DNA of 64,000 nucleotides from the NCBI GenBank assembly GCA_911728435.2, contig OU452199.1:14890860-14954859 (forward strand), read 5' to 3'. Numbering within the stretch: the stretch's first letter is position 1; each line of letters opens with the position of its first letter. The notes below the pieces were generated by a model. The model ran no database searches. It was given only the letters and a program-made list of their open reading frames with translations, and was not told the DNA's origin. A program made the translations under genes and the position numbers. Below are positions 34,464 through 44,039 of the stretch, in pieces. This DNA is from Apoderus coryli (taxonomy: Eukaryota; Arthropoda; Insecta; Coleoptera; Attelabidae).

Positions 34464-34803
34464 AATAATTAAAACTTATTTGTATTTCTCATTAATACCA
34501 AAATTATCGGCTTAATGTCTTTAAAGTCGTTTTCGTATTAACTGTTTTAGTAAAATTCGACAAATAGGGTATCATTAGAAAGACAATTTTGTGTCCTTTC
34601 AAATGATATGTCATTAGACCCCTCTTTCCATTTAAAATTTTAGGGTTGTTACTCACCCCCGCTAGGGGGTTAAAGGCGCAGATCGAAAAATATGTTTAAA
34701 ATGTGTCCCCCTCAAAAGCAAAATCGACGTGTCCGAGCATTTTCGCATTCGACTACAAAAAAAAGAGAAAAGCTAGGTGCAAACTTTTCGTTGGACCACC
34801 CTG
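34464..34803 (-). repeat. Right 340-bp terminal inverted repeat of the DD41D element
   Basis: Same length as the left repeat and identical as far as I can read. It is unusually long, since most Tc1/mariner ends are tens of base pairs. Confidence 0.93.
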
Positions 34804-35172
34804 TATGTTTGTAACTGTTAACTAAGGGGTTAAGTGAGGAAGTCTGTACTTCAACTTCGCCCATTGTAAAATATTTTATTATTTTGCAATAAAGATTTTA
34901 TTATTATTATTAACCGTCAATTTCTAGAATTACCGGGTGTTTAAAAGCTTAGTCACAATAACTTATCTACCTATATTTTTTGTGACCCTCGTATAATCAA
35001 TACCAGTTTTTTTCTGTGAATAGTTCATTTTATTTAGAAACAATTTACTTTCTTACAAAATTTTAGTTTGTCAAACAGTTTAGAGATAAAAAAATATTTT
35101 CTAAATCCCGACATGCCAGAATCAGTACTTAATACATATAAATACGTAGTTAAAATTCATAATGACTTTCTG

Positions 35173-35645
35173 TTCATCCAGAACTGAATCCATACATCCA
35201 TATTATTTCAGCAACCACGCGCAAATTATTTAATAAAACTAACAGACTAGAGACTGGGTACTATTTTGTTGCTGTTTTAACTGCATTTGTGTTTATACAA
35301 TTAGAAATGAGAGAGGGTGGGTATTTTTAAAGTTAAAAACTGCTTGTAAATGACCGTTAAGGAAATGGTTACTTTTTTTCTTATATATAAGCAGCTTTGT
35401 TGCCAAATATTGCTTCATAGATAATACACATAAATAACAAAGATGACTATGTGAATGATTTTTAAAATTTCATGTTTCTTAATAATTTTGATTAAGGATC
35501 TTTGATTTTCGTTCACAGGATTTATGATCTATCTATTTTCTAATAAAACAAATATTGAATTTGAACTGTGTTCAAAAAACGTGACTGAACTAATTAAACT
35601 TCGGATGACGTCAATATTTTTAAATTAGGAACTGACGTAAATGGG
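35173..35645. repeat. Local duplication, copy 1
   Basis: About 470 bp from CATCCAGAACTGAATCCAT to GTGACTGAACTAATTAA, repeated in the same orientation at 35748-36705. Shared blocks include AACAGACTAGAGACTGGGTA and GAGAGAGGGTGGGTATTTTT. No coding frame. Confidence 0.75.
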
Positions 35646-35747
35646 GTCGGAAATTAATGAACACCCCTTTTGCAATAGGAATTAATCGGGTAGCAAAAAT
35701 CACTTAAACTTAAGCAATATTAAATGCAAAATAACTTAAATTTTTTT

Positions 35748-36705
35748 CATCCAGAACAGAATCCATAGTATCTCACCAATCACTCGCAAATCATTAAAGA
35801 AAACTAACAGACTAGAGACTGGGTACTATTTTGTTGCGAATTTCACATGACTTAACTGCATTTGTGTTTATACAATTACAAATGAGAGAGGGTGGGTATT
35901 TTTAAAGTTAAAAACGGCTTGTAAATGACTGTTAAGGAACTGGTTTCTTTTTTTTCTTATAAGCAGCCTTATTGCCAAATATTTCTACATAGATAATACA
36001 CGTAAATAACAATGAAGATTTAGACCACGGAAAACAAGGCAAGATAGGTGCACCTTGGTTTTTGTCAAACGCACAGATCAGCAGGGACCTCAAACTCGAC
36101 TCCCTAGGGGAAGTCATGAGGTCTTTGAAATGGCAGAGACACAGGCAAACCCACTGCTTAACGAAGCAGTTAACTACAATGTATAGAAGACCGTGCCAAG
36201 CGGTACCGGAGACCAAGGAGTCAACTCTGACGAAGGAATCCCAGGATGAAGACAATAATTAATATTGTTTTACTTTTTACTCTTACTTACAGGGAAACTA
36301 AGCCAAATTTATGTTACAGAGTGTTTTCTAGGCATAACCAACAGAGGACCACAGCAACAGAGGACTACAACAACAAGCGACAGACCGACCGAGGACATGA
36401 AAAAGGGATGGTTTCCGAGCCAAACAACAAAAAAAGGAGAGTTCTAGTGGAGTTAAAGTCTACCACACTGCTCAGGGAAGTGGTAAGCAACCCCCTGGGT
36501 GTCTATCGAGATTAAGTGAATGATTTTTCAAACTGCGAGTTTGTTGATTCTGATTAAGAGTCTTTGTCAATCGTTCATTTATCACAGGATTTTGGCACTA
36601 TCGATTTTCTAATAAATCAAAACTTGAATTTCAACAGTGTTCAAAAGAACGTGACTTAACTAGTTAACCTTCAAGTGTCGTAAACATGTTTACATTAGGT
36701 TTGTT
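35748..36705. repeat. Local duplication, copy 2, interrupted by an insertion
   Basis: It matches copy 1 up to 36015 and resumes at 36514. The interrupting 488 bp (36021-36508) is flanked by AGATT and absent from copy 1, so copy 1 shows the empty site. Confidence 0.75.
36021..36508 (+). mobile_element. 488-bp insertion with LINE-like peptide and AGATT duplication
   Basis: Flanked by AGATT at 36016-36020 and 36509-36513. It is clearly more GC-rich than the surroundings. A plus-strand frame gives GAPWFLSNAQISRDLKLDSL, resembling the PWYV-N--IH-DL-IP segment near the C-terminus of Jockey-like ORF2 proteins, followed by 36246-36515 frames rich in Lys, Arg and Thr. There is no A-rich or microsatellite tail, which is odd for a LINE. 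Confidence 0.5.
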
Positions 36706-36709
36706 CTCA

Positions 36710-38525
36710 ACATATTTTGACCATCTGTAAATGGACGATATTGCAAGTTGAACCGATCTTTGGATACCTCTGAACCTCTTGGCTGCACGTGGTTCCGCAC
36801 TTCTAAGCGAATTAATTCTACGCTTAAATTTTGCAGCACAACCTTCTTCGACAACTTTTCCCATACTCATAGCTAGGAAACTTTAATCTGTATAACACAA
36901 ATGCATTCAAAGCAGCGATCTCTAACATATTTATAAAATGAACTAATTATGATATTTTCATCTAAGGAGCCCTGAAACATATAGTAGAAGAAGAAATCTT
37001 AACTGAGGAACACCTGTGGAATAGGATTTTAGGAAAATGAAATGAAAAGGACATTAAGTTGAAAATGGAGCTCATATGGAACATTTACTATATAATTTCC
37101 TAGTTTATCTACGTTTATTATTCGTTTTTATTAATGTGTATTTTGCATTATGCAGGTATAAATAGTTTTTTTTAAGTGGTTGTTGATTTTTTAATTATTT
37201 AGATAGTTTGAGTAAAATCTTAATCATTTATGGAAAATTTCTTTCGGTGCGATGTTGGTATATTGCCAAATCATTGTACTTTGAAATTTGTGTTTGCTTT
37301 ATTGTCATGGTCGATATCTCGAGAACGACGTTTTTAATTAAATTTCAGCAAGATAACTTTTGTAGTTATAAAGGTTAGCAGATTAAAAAATTAATCGAAA
37401 ATATGCAATTTTTCCAGTGGTGTAACATTTTTGGGCTTTGTGATACTCAATATATAGAAAACGCACTTTTAATTAAATTTTATTTAAAAATGTTAGCAGA
37501 GTTTAAAACTACCATGGAATGTTTCAAATGGCGTAACAGTTTCGGGTTACTCTAGGGTCCTTTAGCACGTCACTGATTTAGTAAAATTAATGTTTTTACA
37601 ATACTGGAAAAAAACCTTCAACATAAAATATTATTTTGAGACTTGCACTAGCTAACAAATAATAATAATTATAATAAAAAGAAAATAATTGTGTGGCATA
37701 TCGGACATGATTGCTGGTTTTACCTACAAAAGGGATTTTGTTTAATTTAGCAGGGCCTCGTCTAATTCAGCAATCATGTCCTCTATGCCAGAAAATTATT
37801 TTCTTTTTATTTTATTTACGGACACAAATTCATATTCTAATAATTATAATAGTTTGGAGAAACTTGCTGCACATTAAACTTGAAGAATACAGGAGCAATA
37901 GATCGTAGTCCACAATGTTATGCCGTTAAACATGCATCCGCACTACTCATAATTATAACACAATTACTACGAATTTCGCATAAAGACTTATTTTTCTACA
38001 AGCCTCTACAGACAGACTCATATCCAAACCTTGCGAAATCTCAAGGCCAGTAACAGCAAGATCGGGATTTTGATTTTTTCTTTTATAATTTCTGATGAGC
38101 ACACTATAAATTAACAAACCTCAAACCCCACTGGAACTAAAAACGAATATCAGAGAAAATAAAAATTGCTTCGTAGACTAATGCAAAATTTCCGGTATAG
38201 GTTAAATAATGGCTCTAACTTGAGCGGTATTATTTTTAATTTTTTTACATTGATAATAAAGGTTTTTAAAACAAATTATAAGCACTTCTAATTCTCCCAC
38301 GTCACTAGCGGATCCTAAAGTACATTCTCCGCTGTTGTATAGTCACTCAATAAACTTTTGATAAGAAAGAGCTTTGGCGTACCTAATTCTCCATTACCTG
38401 AACTGGATGACCAGTTCGTAAAGTGAAAAAAAAAAAACGATTAATAAATATACTTCACGAACTGGATTGGTTCGAATTTCGGAAGTGCATATCCAGTTGA
38501 GGTTATGAACAATCACGACAAGTGC
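36710..38525. other. Intronic AT-rich sequence, nothing firmly recognised
   Basis: Contains a 68-codon minus-strand frame (36870-36664) with a basic peptide (AKFKRRINSLRSAEPRAAKR) but no recognised domain or splice support. No terminal repeats seen. Confidence 0.35.
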
Positions 38526-38527
38526 GT

Positions 38528-38529
<2 letters not shown>

Positions 38530-38575
<46 letters not shown>
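38530..38575. repeat. (AT)n microsatellite
   Basis: About 22 uninterrupted AT dinucleotides, about 210 bp upstream (5') of the putative first exon on the opposite side of its donor, i.e. within intron 1. Confidence 0.95.
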
Positions 38576-38578
<3 letters not shown>

Positions 38579-38785
38579 AATACAAAGAAAGAAAATATTC
38601 ACTTAAAGTGAGTCAACTTGTAGTTGAGTAAATTCTATATATATTATATAGATATATTGAGAAGTGAGTTTTAAATGTATAAAACGTTTACATCTTGTCT
38701 ATCGAACATCAATAAGGATTAAAATAATAAAATATTAATTTAATTCATAGTACATATACTGTGGATACCCTGTATAATTACTCAC

Positions 38786-38807
38786 CATGTGATTGCTTCT
38801 CTCCCAT
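38786..38807 (-). promoter_or_regulatory. Possible upstream ORF overlapping the atos start codon
   Basis: ATG at 38807-38805 (minus), followed by GGA GAG AAG CAA TCA CAT, crosses the splice junction and stops at TAA in the next exon (19670 side). It overlaps the proposed Met-Met start in another frame. This depends entirely on the inferred exon at 38786-38831. Confidence 0.3.
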
Positions 38808-38831
38808 TATTCTTTGAAGAATCCAGTAAAC
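38786..38831 (-). CDS. atos: Probable 5' exon of the Atossa homologue (5' UTR plus start codon)
   Basis: A candidate 46-nt exon bounded by an AATTTCAG acceptor and a CACATG|GTGAGTAA donor. Spliced to the exon at 19670, its frame reads TAA, then six codons, then ATG|ATG, so the coding sequence would begin at the last three bases of this exon with Met-Met. An out-of-frame upstream ATG (minus strand, 38807-38805) opens a 9-codon reading frame that ends in TAA just inside the next exon, overlapping the main start; this could dampen translation. The acceptor implies at least one more upstream exon, which I could not identify. Evidence is splice signals and frame logic only; a chance pair of sites is possible. 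Confidence 0.45.
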
Positions 38832-39252
38832 CTGAAATTAAAAATATAACGATATAATTGTTATTAATCACACCAATTTTGCAGAAATACAAAAGAAAAG
38901 TACACAAATATAAATGCATTTCTGTCAGCACCACTAATGACACAAGATGGTCGTTTCCACTTTTAACAGTTGGTTTCACGATCCAAAGCATTTTTCATCG
39001 TAGTTATATCAAAGCGAAAGTATAAGAACGAGAATAGTGAAGTAGCGACATCTTGCGAAGTGCTCATCAATAATGTAGAGTGGAGTTTATTGGATTCTGT
39101 TCATAATAATATCAATAATAATAATAATATATATTGATCACATGACGGACGGATCATCTGGGTAACGAAATGTTTTCAACAAATTTTTAAAATCTGAATA
39201 CACTATTATTTATATTATATATTATAATTTTCTATTTCTACGGCTGGTGATA

Positions 39253-39255
<3 letters not shown>

Positions 39256-39296
<41 letters not shown>
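39256..39296. repeat. (TA)n microsatellite
   Basis: About 20 TA dinucleotides just left of the Penelope-like inverted repeat. Confidence 0.95.
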
Positions 39297-39324
39297 TTGA
39301 GTGGTAGTCTTTGCTGACTAGTTA

Positions 39325-40538
39325 ATAGATAACTTAGTGTCTTGGGTTGATCAGCAAATATTTTTGATTAAAACTCTTTTACGTTATGCCAAGCTTTCGA
39401 TATATTTTTATATCTTCCTCGGGGCTACAAATATAAAAGTAAGCTAAGTATAAATATATATAAAATTTAAAAATATGTTTACCTTAGTATACGCGGTAAG
39501 TTTTACATTAGTAAAAATAATATAAATTGTAAATTAAAGAACATTATTATATAAATTTTTGTAAACTTTGCAAAATAATAATTAACATTTAACATTTTTG
39601 AGTTAATTGAATTTTTTTTGTGATTGACACTGACATGTTTATTCAAAAATATTTTGTTTAGTTAATTTGTGGTAAATTGTTTTTTAAGTGAAATGTCAAG
39701 TTTTTTAATTAGGTTAGAAAGTAGATTCAAAAGAAATATTACTGTCATCATGGGTGTTATTATTAATAGTAAATAAATATGAATATATATTACTGATTTC
39801 ATTAGAGTCTTTCTTTTTGTTTAACGTATTTTCGGTATTATACGTTTCAAACATTTCAATGAAAAGTCTTTTATTTTGATTTTGTTCACAGGCAAGGATT
39901 TTTACATTATTTAAGTCTGGAAAATGATTTGTATTGATACAATGTTCAGCCAATGCACAAGTTTTTTTGTTAAGTCGAATATCACTTTTATGTTGGGTAA
40001 TTCTATCTTTAAAAACTCGGGAAGTTTGTCCGATATAAATACGTTAAACAAAAAGAAAGACTCTAATGAAATCAGTAATATATATTCATATTTATTTACT
40101 ATTAATAATAACACCCATGATGACAGTAATATTTCTTTTGAATCTACTTTCTAACCTAATTAAAAAACTTGACATTTCACTTAAAAAACAATTTACCACA
40201 AATTAACTAAACAAAATATTTTTGAATAAACATGTCAGTGTCAATCACAAAAAAAATTCAATTAACTCAAAAATGTTAAATGTTAATTATTATTTTGCAA
40301 AGTTTACAAAAATTTATATAATAATGTTCTTTAATTTACAATTTATATTATTTTTACTAATGTAAAACTTACCGCGTATACTAAGGTAAACATATTTTTA
40401 AATTTTATATATATTTATACTTAGCTTACTTTTATATTTGTAGCCCCGAGGAAGATATAAAAATATATCGAAAGCTTGGCATAACGTAAAAGAGTTTTAA
40501 TCAAAAATATTTGCTGATCAACCCAAGACACTAAGTTA

Positions 40539-40543
<5 letters not shown>
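39325..40543. mobile_element. Two Penelope-like element 3' ends, head to head (507-bp inverted repeat)
   Basis: 39325-39831 and 40037-40543 are inverted copies of equal length with no difference seen by eye, separated by 205 bp. On the minus strand the spacer and left arm (40043-39714) encode a C-terminal GIY-YIG-type segment: IYIGQTSRVFKDRITQHKSD, CALAEHCINTNHF, ILACEQN-NKRLFIEMFE, then the shared tail TLNKKKDSNEISNIYSYL. This pattern is typical of the endonuclease end of Penelope-like retroelements. The plus-strand copy begins only at TLNKKKDSN (40041) and reads to TAA at 40154. Each arm's 3' region holds a GAGGAAG...CGAAAGC motif resembling a decayed hammerhead. Both copies end at (TA)n runs. 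Confidence 0.85.
39714..40043 (-). pseudogene. GIY-YIG endonuclease fragment of a Penelope-like element
   Basis: About 110 codons with Y-I-G-Q-T, R in KDRITQH, and the conserved Glu-containing LFIEMFE. The first GIY half-motif, reverse transcriptase and N-terminus are missing. The fragment ends in a normal stop and 3' UTR, so it is a 5'-truncated insertion. Confidence 0.8.

Positions 40544-40597
<54 letters not shown>
40541..40597. repeat. (TA)n microsatellite
   Basis: About 28 TA dinucleotides adjoining the right arm of the Penelope-like inverted repeat. Confidence 0.95.
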
Positions 40598-40599
<2 letters not shown>

Positions 40600-40603
<4 letters not shown>

Positions 40604-41490
40604 GTTTCGGCCTCTGTATGGTGGGATATGCATTACTATGTGTATATGTATATGGTACGGTTTACATGTATCTACTGTTGTATATCTCCCTATGCTTAAA
40701 TGCAGTCCGATATTATAGATGGGCAACGACTATGGTACTCTGACGAGCTCATAATAAGAGCGAAACGAATTCGTCAGTATCTGTCGACCCATGCCTCGGT
40801 CTGGTTCTACCGAATTAGTCTGAGGCCTTGCCAAATTAAATAAAATCCCTTGTGTAGGTAACACCAGTAATTTTGTCCACTATGTCACAAAATTATTTTT
40901 CATTTTAATATTTTTAATATTCCATATTGTAGAGAGACCTTATTTACACAAAACAATATACTTACGGTTCCGTGCATCTATCTATATAAACTGCTGGTTT
41001 CTGTTTATAGGGTTAGGGATCGAGCGCCCACCTGTCGGGACAGTCATGGTTACCCCACTTGGCGGAGGGACTTGTTGCGTCTACCTCGCCCAAAACATGA
41101 ATTTTATAAGAATTAATTTGCTTCCTTCAGCCAATCGGAGAATATTTTTAAAATAACATTGAGGAAATTTTTAACGAGTAACGCCTTTTACAGCCTCAAC
41201 GAATTCATTTCCTTATTGTAGTGTATTCGTGATTTCTTGTTTTTATTGTAATTATTTATTTTTAACGTGTTATGTGTTCTTTTTGACATGTATTAATGTT
41301 GTGGAAGTCAACTGATGTTTGTTATTTATTGTTCATTGTTTTATTATTATTATTTTTTTATGACGAATACCACAAAGATTGTATATATCTTAAGACTAAT
41401 AAAGAGTGTTGTATTGTATTAAGTTTTGCTTTAAACCCGAAAAACTAAAAGTTTTACGCCAACTTTTGAAATAATAAGACAACTTTCAAA
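40600..41490. other. Repeat-derived sequence without coding motifs
   Basis: Includes a segment at 40851-40912 shared with 12268-12324, and a possible retroposon 3' end near 41395-41425 (CTAATAAAGAGTGTTGTATTG). No protein motif. Confidence 0.35.
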
Positions 41491-41499
41491 TGGTCGCTG

Positions 41500-41980
41500 A
41501 TGATGAAAATATTATGCTTAAGGTAATTAGGAGTAACGAGTCATGGGTTTACGGTTACAAACCGGAAACAAAACTCCAGTCTTCACAGTATGGAAGTGGA
41601 AGAAAAAAAGCGTGTTAATAGTTTTCTTCGGTTACGAAGACGTTATGCATTATGAGTATAGGTATATTCCAAGACATCAAACGATCAATGGAGAATTGCA
41701 CCTTGAAGTTCCCAAAAGATTACGTTACGCCGTGAGAAGAAAATTGGCCTGGCGAGTTTTTTCAACACGATACCAGCGCATTCAAAGAACATTGTGCAGC
41801 AGTTTTTAACAGAATACAAGATTACTCAACTTTGCCAGCCTCCGTAAAGTACTTGACTTGGCTTGCTGTGATTTTTGGCTGTTTCCAAGGTCTAAGCAAA
41901 AGCGACTAATGCTTGAAGGACATTCCAAAAATTTGACTTTGAGAACTGCTTCTGGATTAGAACCACCGATACGATGGGAG
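41500..41980 (+). mobile_element. mariner transposase remnant
   Basis: A plus-strand frame at about 41500-41806 gives SNESWVYGYKPETKLQSSQY-like sequence with VIVFFGYEDVMHYEYRYIPRHQTINGELHLEVPKRLRYAV. This is the middle of a mariner catalytic domain (after GDESWVYGYD). Frameshifted pieces follow: a degenerate alanine-histidine box, LCQPP, and a CDFWLFP-like motif (third Asp). No termini were found. Confidence 0.7.
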
Positions 41981-42087
41981 GGTACTGTCCACTCAAATGT
42001 TGAGTACTTTGAGGGGTGTCACGACCCGGCTGACTAAAATTAGCACCAGAGCCAATTTACACAGGTGAAATATTTTTGGCCCAGCCC

Positions 42088-42314
42088 TCGTATATAATAG
42101 CGCTAGTTTTATTGATGAAAATTCCAATGGCTTGACGAGTAGTAGTACAGATGATGATTATTCAGGAAGACTTAACAAGATTTTTGAGTGGCGCAAGAAC
42201 AAGAACATGAATTACTCCAACTCAGGGATTTCTGTTGTCAACCCTAAGATAGCTAAACAGACCAATCCTAGACCCACAAATTTTGTCACAAAACTTTCAT
42301 TACACGCAAATTAA
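42088..42314 (+). other. Unassigned open frame
   Basis: About 75 codons: SFIDENSNG, then SSSTDDDYSGRLNKIFEWRK and a Lys/Asn-rich tail. The composition looks protein-like, but I do not recognise it. It lies upstream of the hammerhead-like module at 42689-42919 and might be part of a retroelement. Confidence 0.25.
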
Positions 42315-42688
42315 ATCCTATACAAATCATCGTTATACGTACAATTCATTTGTTTGTTTAAATATTATTATCAATATTGATTCTGTTTGTTTTTGAAACT
42401 TTATATCTTTTGGTCCATTCTCAAAAATAAATATTAGATGCCTAGCTCGATACGATAACCGTGTATATACTACTCTACATATTAGCACATCGACCTCTTG
42501 TGTGTGTATTAAAATTAGACTTTGTAAATAAGTTGGATATAGTGAGAGTTGATTAAGTTACAAATCCATTATTTATATCTGGAGAAATTCATTTGGAATA
42601 ATTTCTATTGAGATAAATACAAAGTAAATATTTAGGGATTAAAATTATTAACTTTTAGTAATGTCTTTTTCTTGAACCTTGTTACAGT

Positions 42689-42919
42689 TTTTTATTCTTT
42701 TTCTTTCTTGGGTTTTAATTTTGTTTGAACAAAATACCCACTAAAAGTGGTATATTCCACAAAATCATGCGATGTTGATAAGAAACGAGATGTACCTGAG
42801 GAAGGCGAATAAGCCGAAACGTAGTACGTATGTGACATTGAAATAAACATATTTCAAGGGAAAAAAAATTTTGCTTAGAAGAACCTTAAAACCTAAGAAA
42901 GAAAAAGAATAAAAAATTA
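42689..42919 (+). repeat. Inverted repeat enclosing a hammerhead-like motif
   Basis: Left arm TTTTTTATTCTTTTTCTTTC and onward to TTGGGTTTTAA at 42689-42721; right arm TTAAAACCTAAGAAAG and onward to AATAAAAAATT at 42884-42917. The motif at 42795 lies inside. Confidence 0.6.
42786..42838 (+). ncRNA. Hammerhead-ribozyme-like motif
   Basis: CTGAGGA (fits CUGANGA), then a stem GGC/GCC with loop GAATAA, then GAAAC, then a short ACGT/ACGT stem III and GTA as candidate cleavage triplet. Stem I could form by ATGT/ACAT across an internal loop. One unpaired base lies between CTGAGGA and stem II, so activity is uncertain. The layout matches ribozymes at Penelope-like element ends. Confidence 0.5.
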
Positions 42920-43061
42920 TTAACGTAATAATATTGTTATAATATTATATATAATTAATTATAATAATTGAGACCTTGATATCAAATGTAGGTAATTAGG
43001 GATATAAGGAGAATTAGATTCAATTTAATCGCAAGATAATATTAGTTTGATGCGTTAGTGT

Positions 43062-43190
43062 CGTTTATTTATTTATGATCAACGCAACAAAATCAATTTT
43101 CTTATAGACGCTGGTGCTGATGTCCCTGTAATACCAAAATATGTATTTTCTGAGTTCAAAAAAGATATTAATCTTTATCTTTCAGCTACA
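43062..43190 (+). mobile_element. Retropepsin fragment of an LTR retrotransposon
   Basis: The plus strand reads FIYDQRNKINFLIDAGADVPVIPKYVF followed by SEFKKDINLYLSA. The D-A-G-A-D-V-P-V-I-P segment matches the D-T/S-G-A active-site motif of retroviral-type aspartic proteases, with Ala in place of Thr/Ser. Nothing else of the pol region is adjacent. Confidence 0.65.
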
Positions 43191-43214
43191 TATTATGGTA
43201 AAAAATTTCTAAAT

Positions 43215-44030
43215 GTAATGTCGCAAGATGCAACAATGCGCTCTCTTAATTCATCAACATTTTCAACTGGAGTAGCGTTGACTAGGGTTTTGAGATGGCC
43301 CTAAAAGAAAAAATCCAAGCAATTAAGTTCGGGAGATCCCGGGGGCCAAGGGTGTGGATCGCCTCGACCGATACAACGTTCTTGGTATTCGTATTACAAG
43401 TATTGACGAGCTAAACTAAAGTGGGCCGGAGCTCTCATCATGCATAGAGTCTTCTTCCAGCAGTTCCGACAGTACTCTTCTAGAAATTGTCGATAATCTG
43501 CACCGTTTAATCTGTTCGGTAAAAAATGTGGGCCTATCAAATGATCACCGACGAAGCCATCCCAAACATTTCATGTGGATGTTCTTCATGTCTCGAGAAA
43601 GATAGGGATAGGTTCATCCGTAAACAGAAGGATTTTGAGCTACTTTGTCTTGCATCCATCTACAAAAAGCCAATCTTAGCAGAAAATCTCCTGGCAATAA
43701 GTCTTTGGATATGGTAGGGATACAAAAGTTGTCTTTTTAAAATTCTCTAAACCGTCGAGTGAGGTTAAGTTGTGAACAATTTTTCTGGTACCTGTGGTCG
43801 GATTTTCTTCAACTTCGTTGATGACAGGCTCTTGTAGAGGAATTGCAACTTCCATAGGCCGCCCATTATCAGGAGTATTCTATATAAAACTTCCAGGTCC
43901 CCAAAGTCGTTGGTGAATGCGTTGAAACAAGTTATGGTGTGGTACCTGGCGATCAGGTCTTTCTTGATACAACCGCCTTCCTTCTGCCGAATTACCGCTC
44001 GACATTCCGTTCAGGTAATAATGCATTTCG
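43215..44030 (-). mobile_element. Degenerate Tc1/mariner-like transposase
   Basis: The minus strand contains, across stops and shifts, NGRPMEVAIPLQEPVINEVEE and DNGRP-type N-terminal linker, FTDEPIPIF, NVWDGFVGDHLIGPHFLPNRLNG, and a MMRAPAHFS piece corresponding to the DGAPAHF box with Asp lost. The order and spacing are those of a DDE transposase in the QDGAPAHF group. No termini were recognised. Confidence 0.6.
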
Positions 44031-44039
44031 CACATTTCA

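Larger units (their letters stand above)
32717..34803 (-). mobile_element. Apparently intact Tc1/mariner-superfamily transposon, DD41D type
   Basis: 2087 bp, flanked by TA on both sides (32715-32716, 34804-34805). Terminal inverted repeats are 340 bp each (32717-33056 and 34464-34803), starting CAGGGTGGTCCAACGAAAAG. I compared them in full by eye and saw no differences, including an 8-bp homopolymer. Between them is one long minus-strand transposase frame. Identical repeats and an open frame indicate a recent insertion. Promoter elements are not obvious. Confidence 0.95.
32410..34918 (+). mobile_element. LINE 3' end split by the DD41D transposon
   Basis: A plus-strand C-terminal peptide (NIYNRVPDNYKFFKGIRFKNA, stop near 32520) has the VPDN-----FK pattern of non-LTR ORF2 ends. 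Its 3' UTR continues to 32716, is interrupted by 32717-34803, and resumes at 34806, ending in CAATAAAGATTTTATTATTATTATT at about 34889-34913, a polyadenylation-like signal plus (ATT)n tail. The DD41D element is thus younger than this LINE. Confidence 0.6.

Noticed and set aside
36664..36870. A basic 68-aa protein on the minus strand
   Set aside because: No recognised motif, sits at the end of a noncoding duplicated segment, and has no splice context.
39714..40154. Two independent genes sharing a C-terminal peptide (NTLNKKKDSNEIS)
   Set aside because: They are the same Penelope-like 3' end in opposite orientations, part of one inverted repeat.
40441..40486. A working hammerhead in the Penelope-like arm
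   Set aside because: The core reads CCGAGGA in place of CTGANGA, with no convincing stem III, so at best it is a decayed ribozyme.
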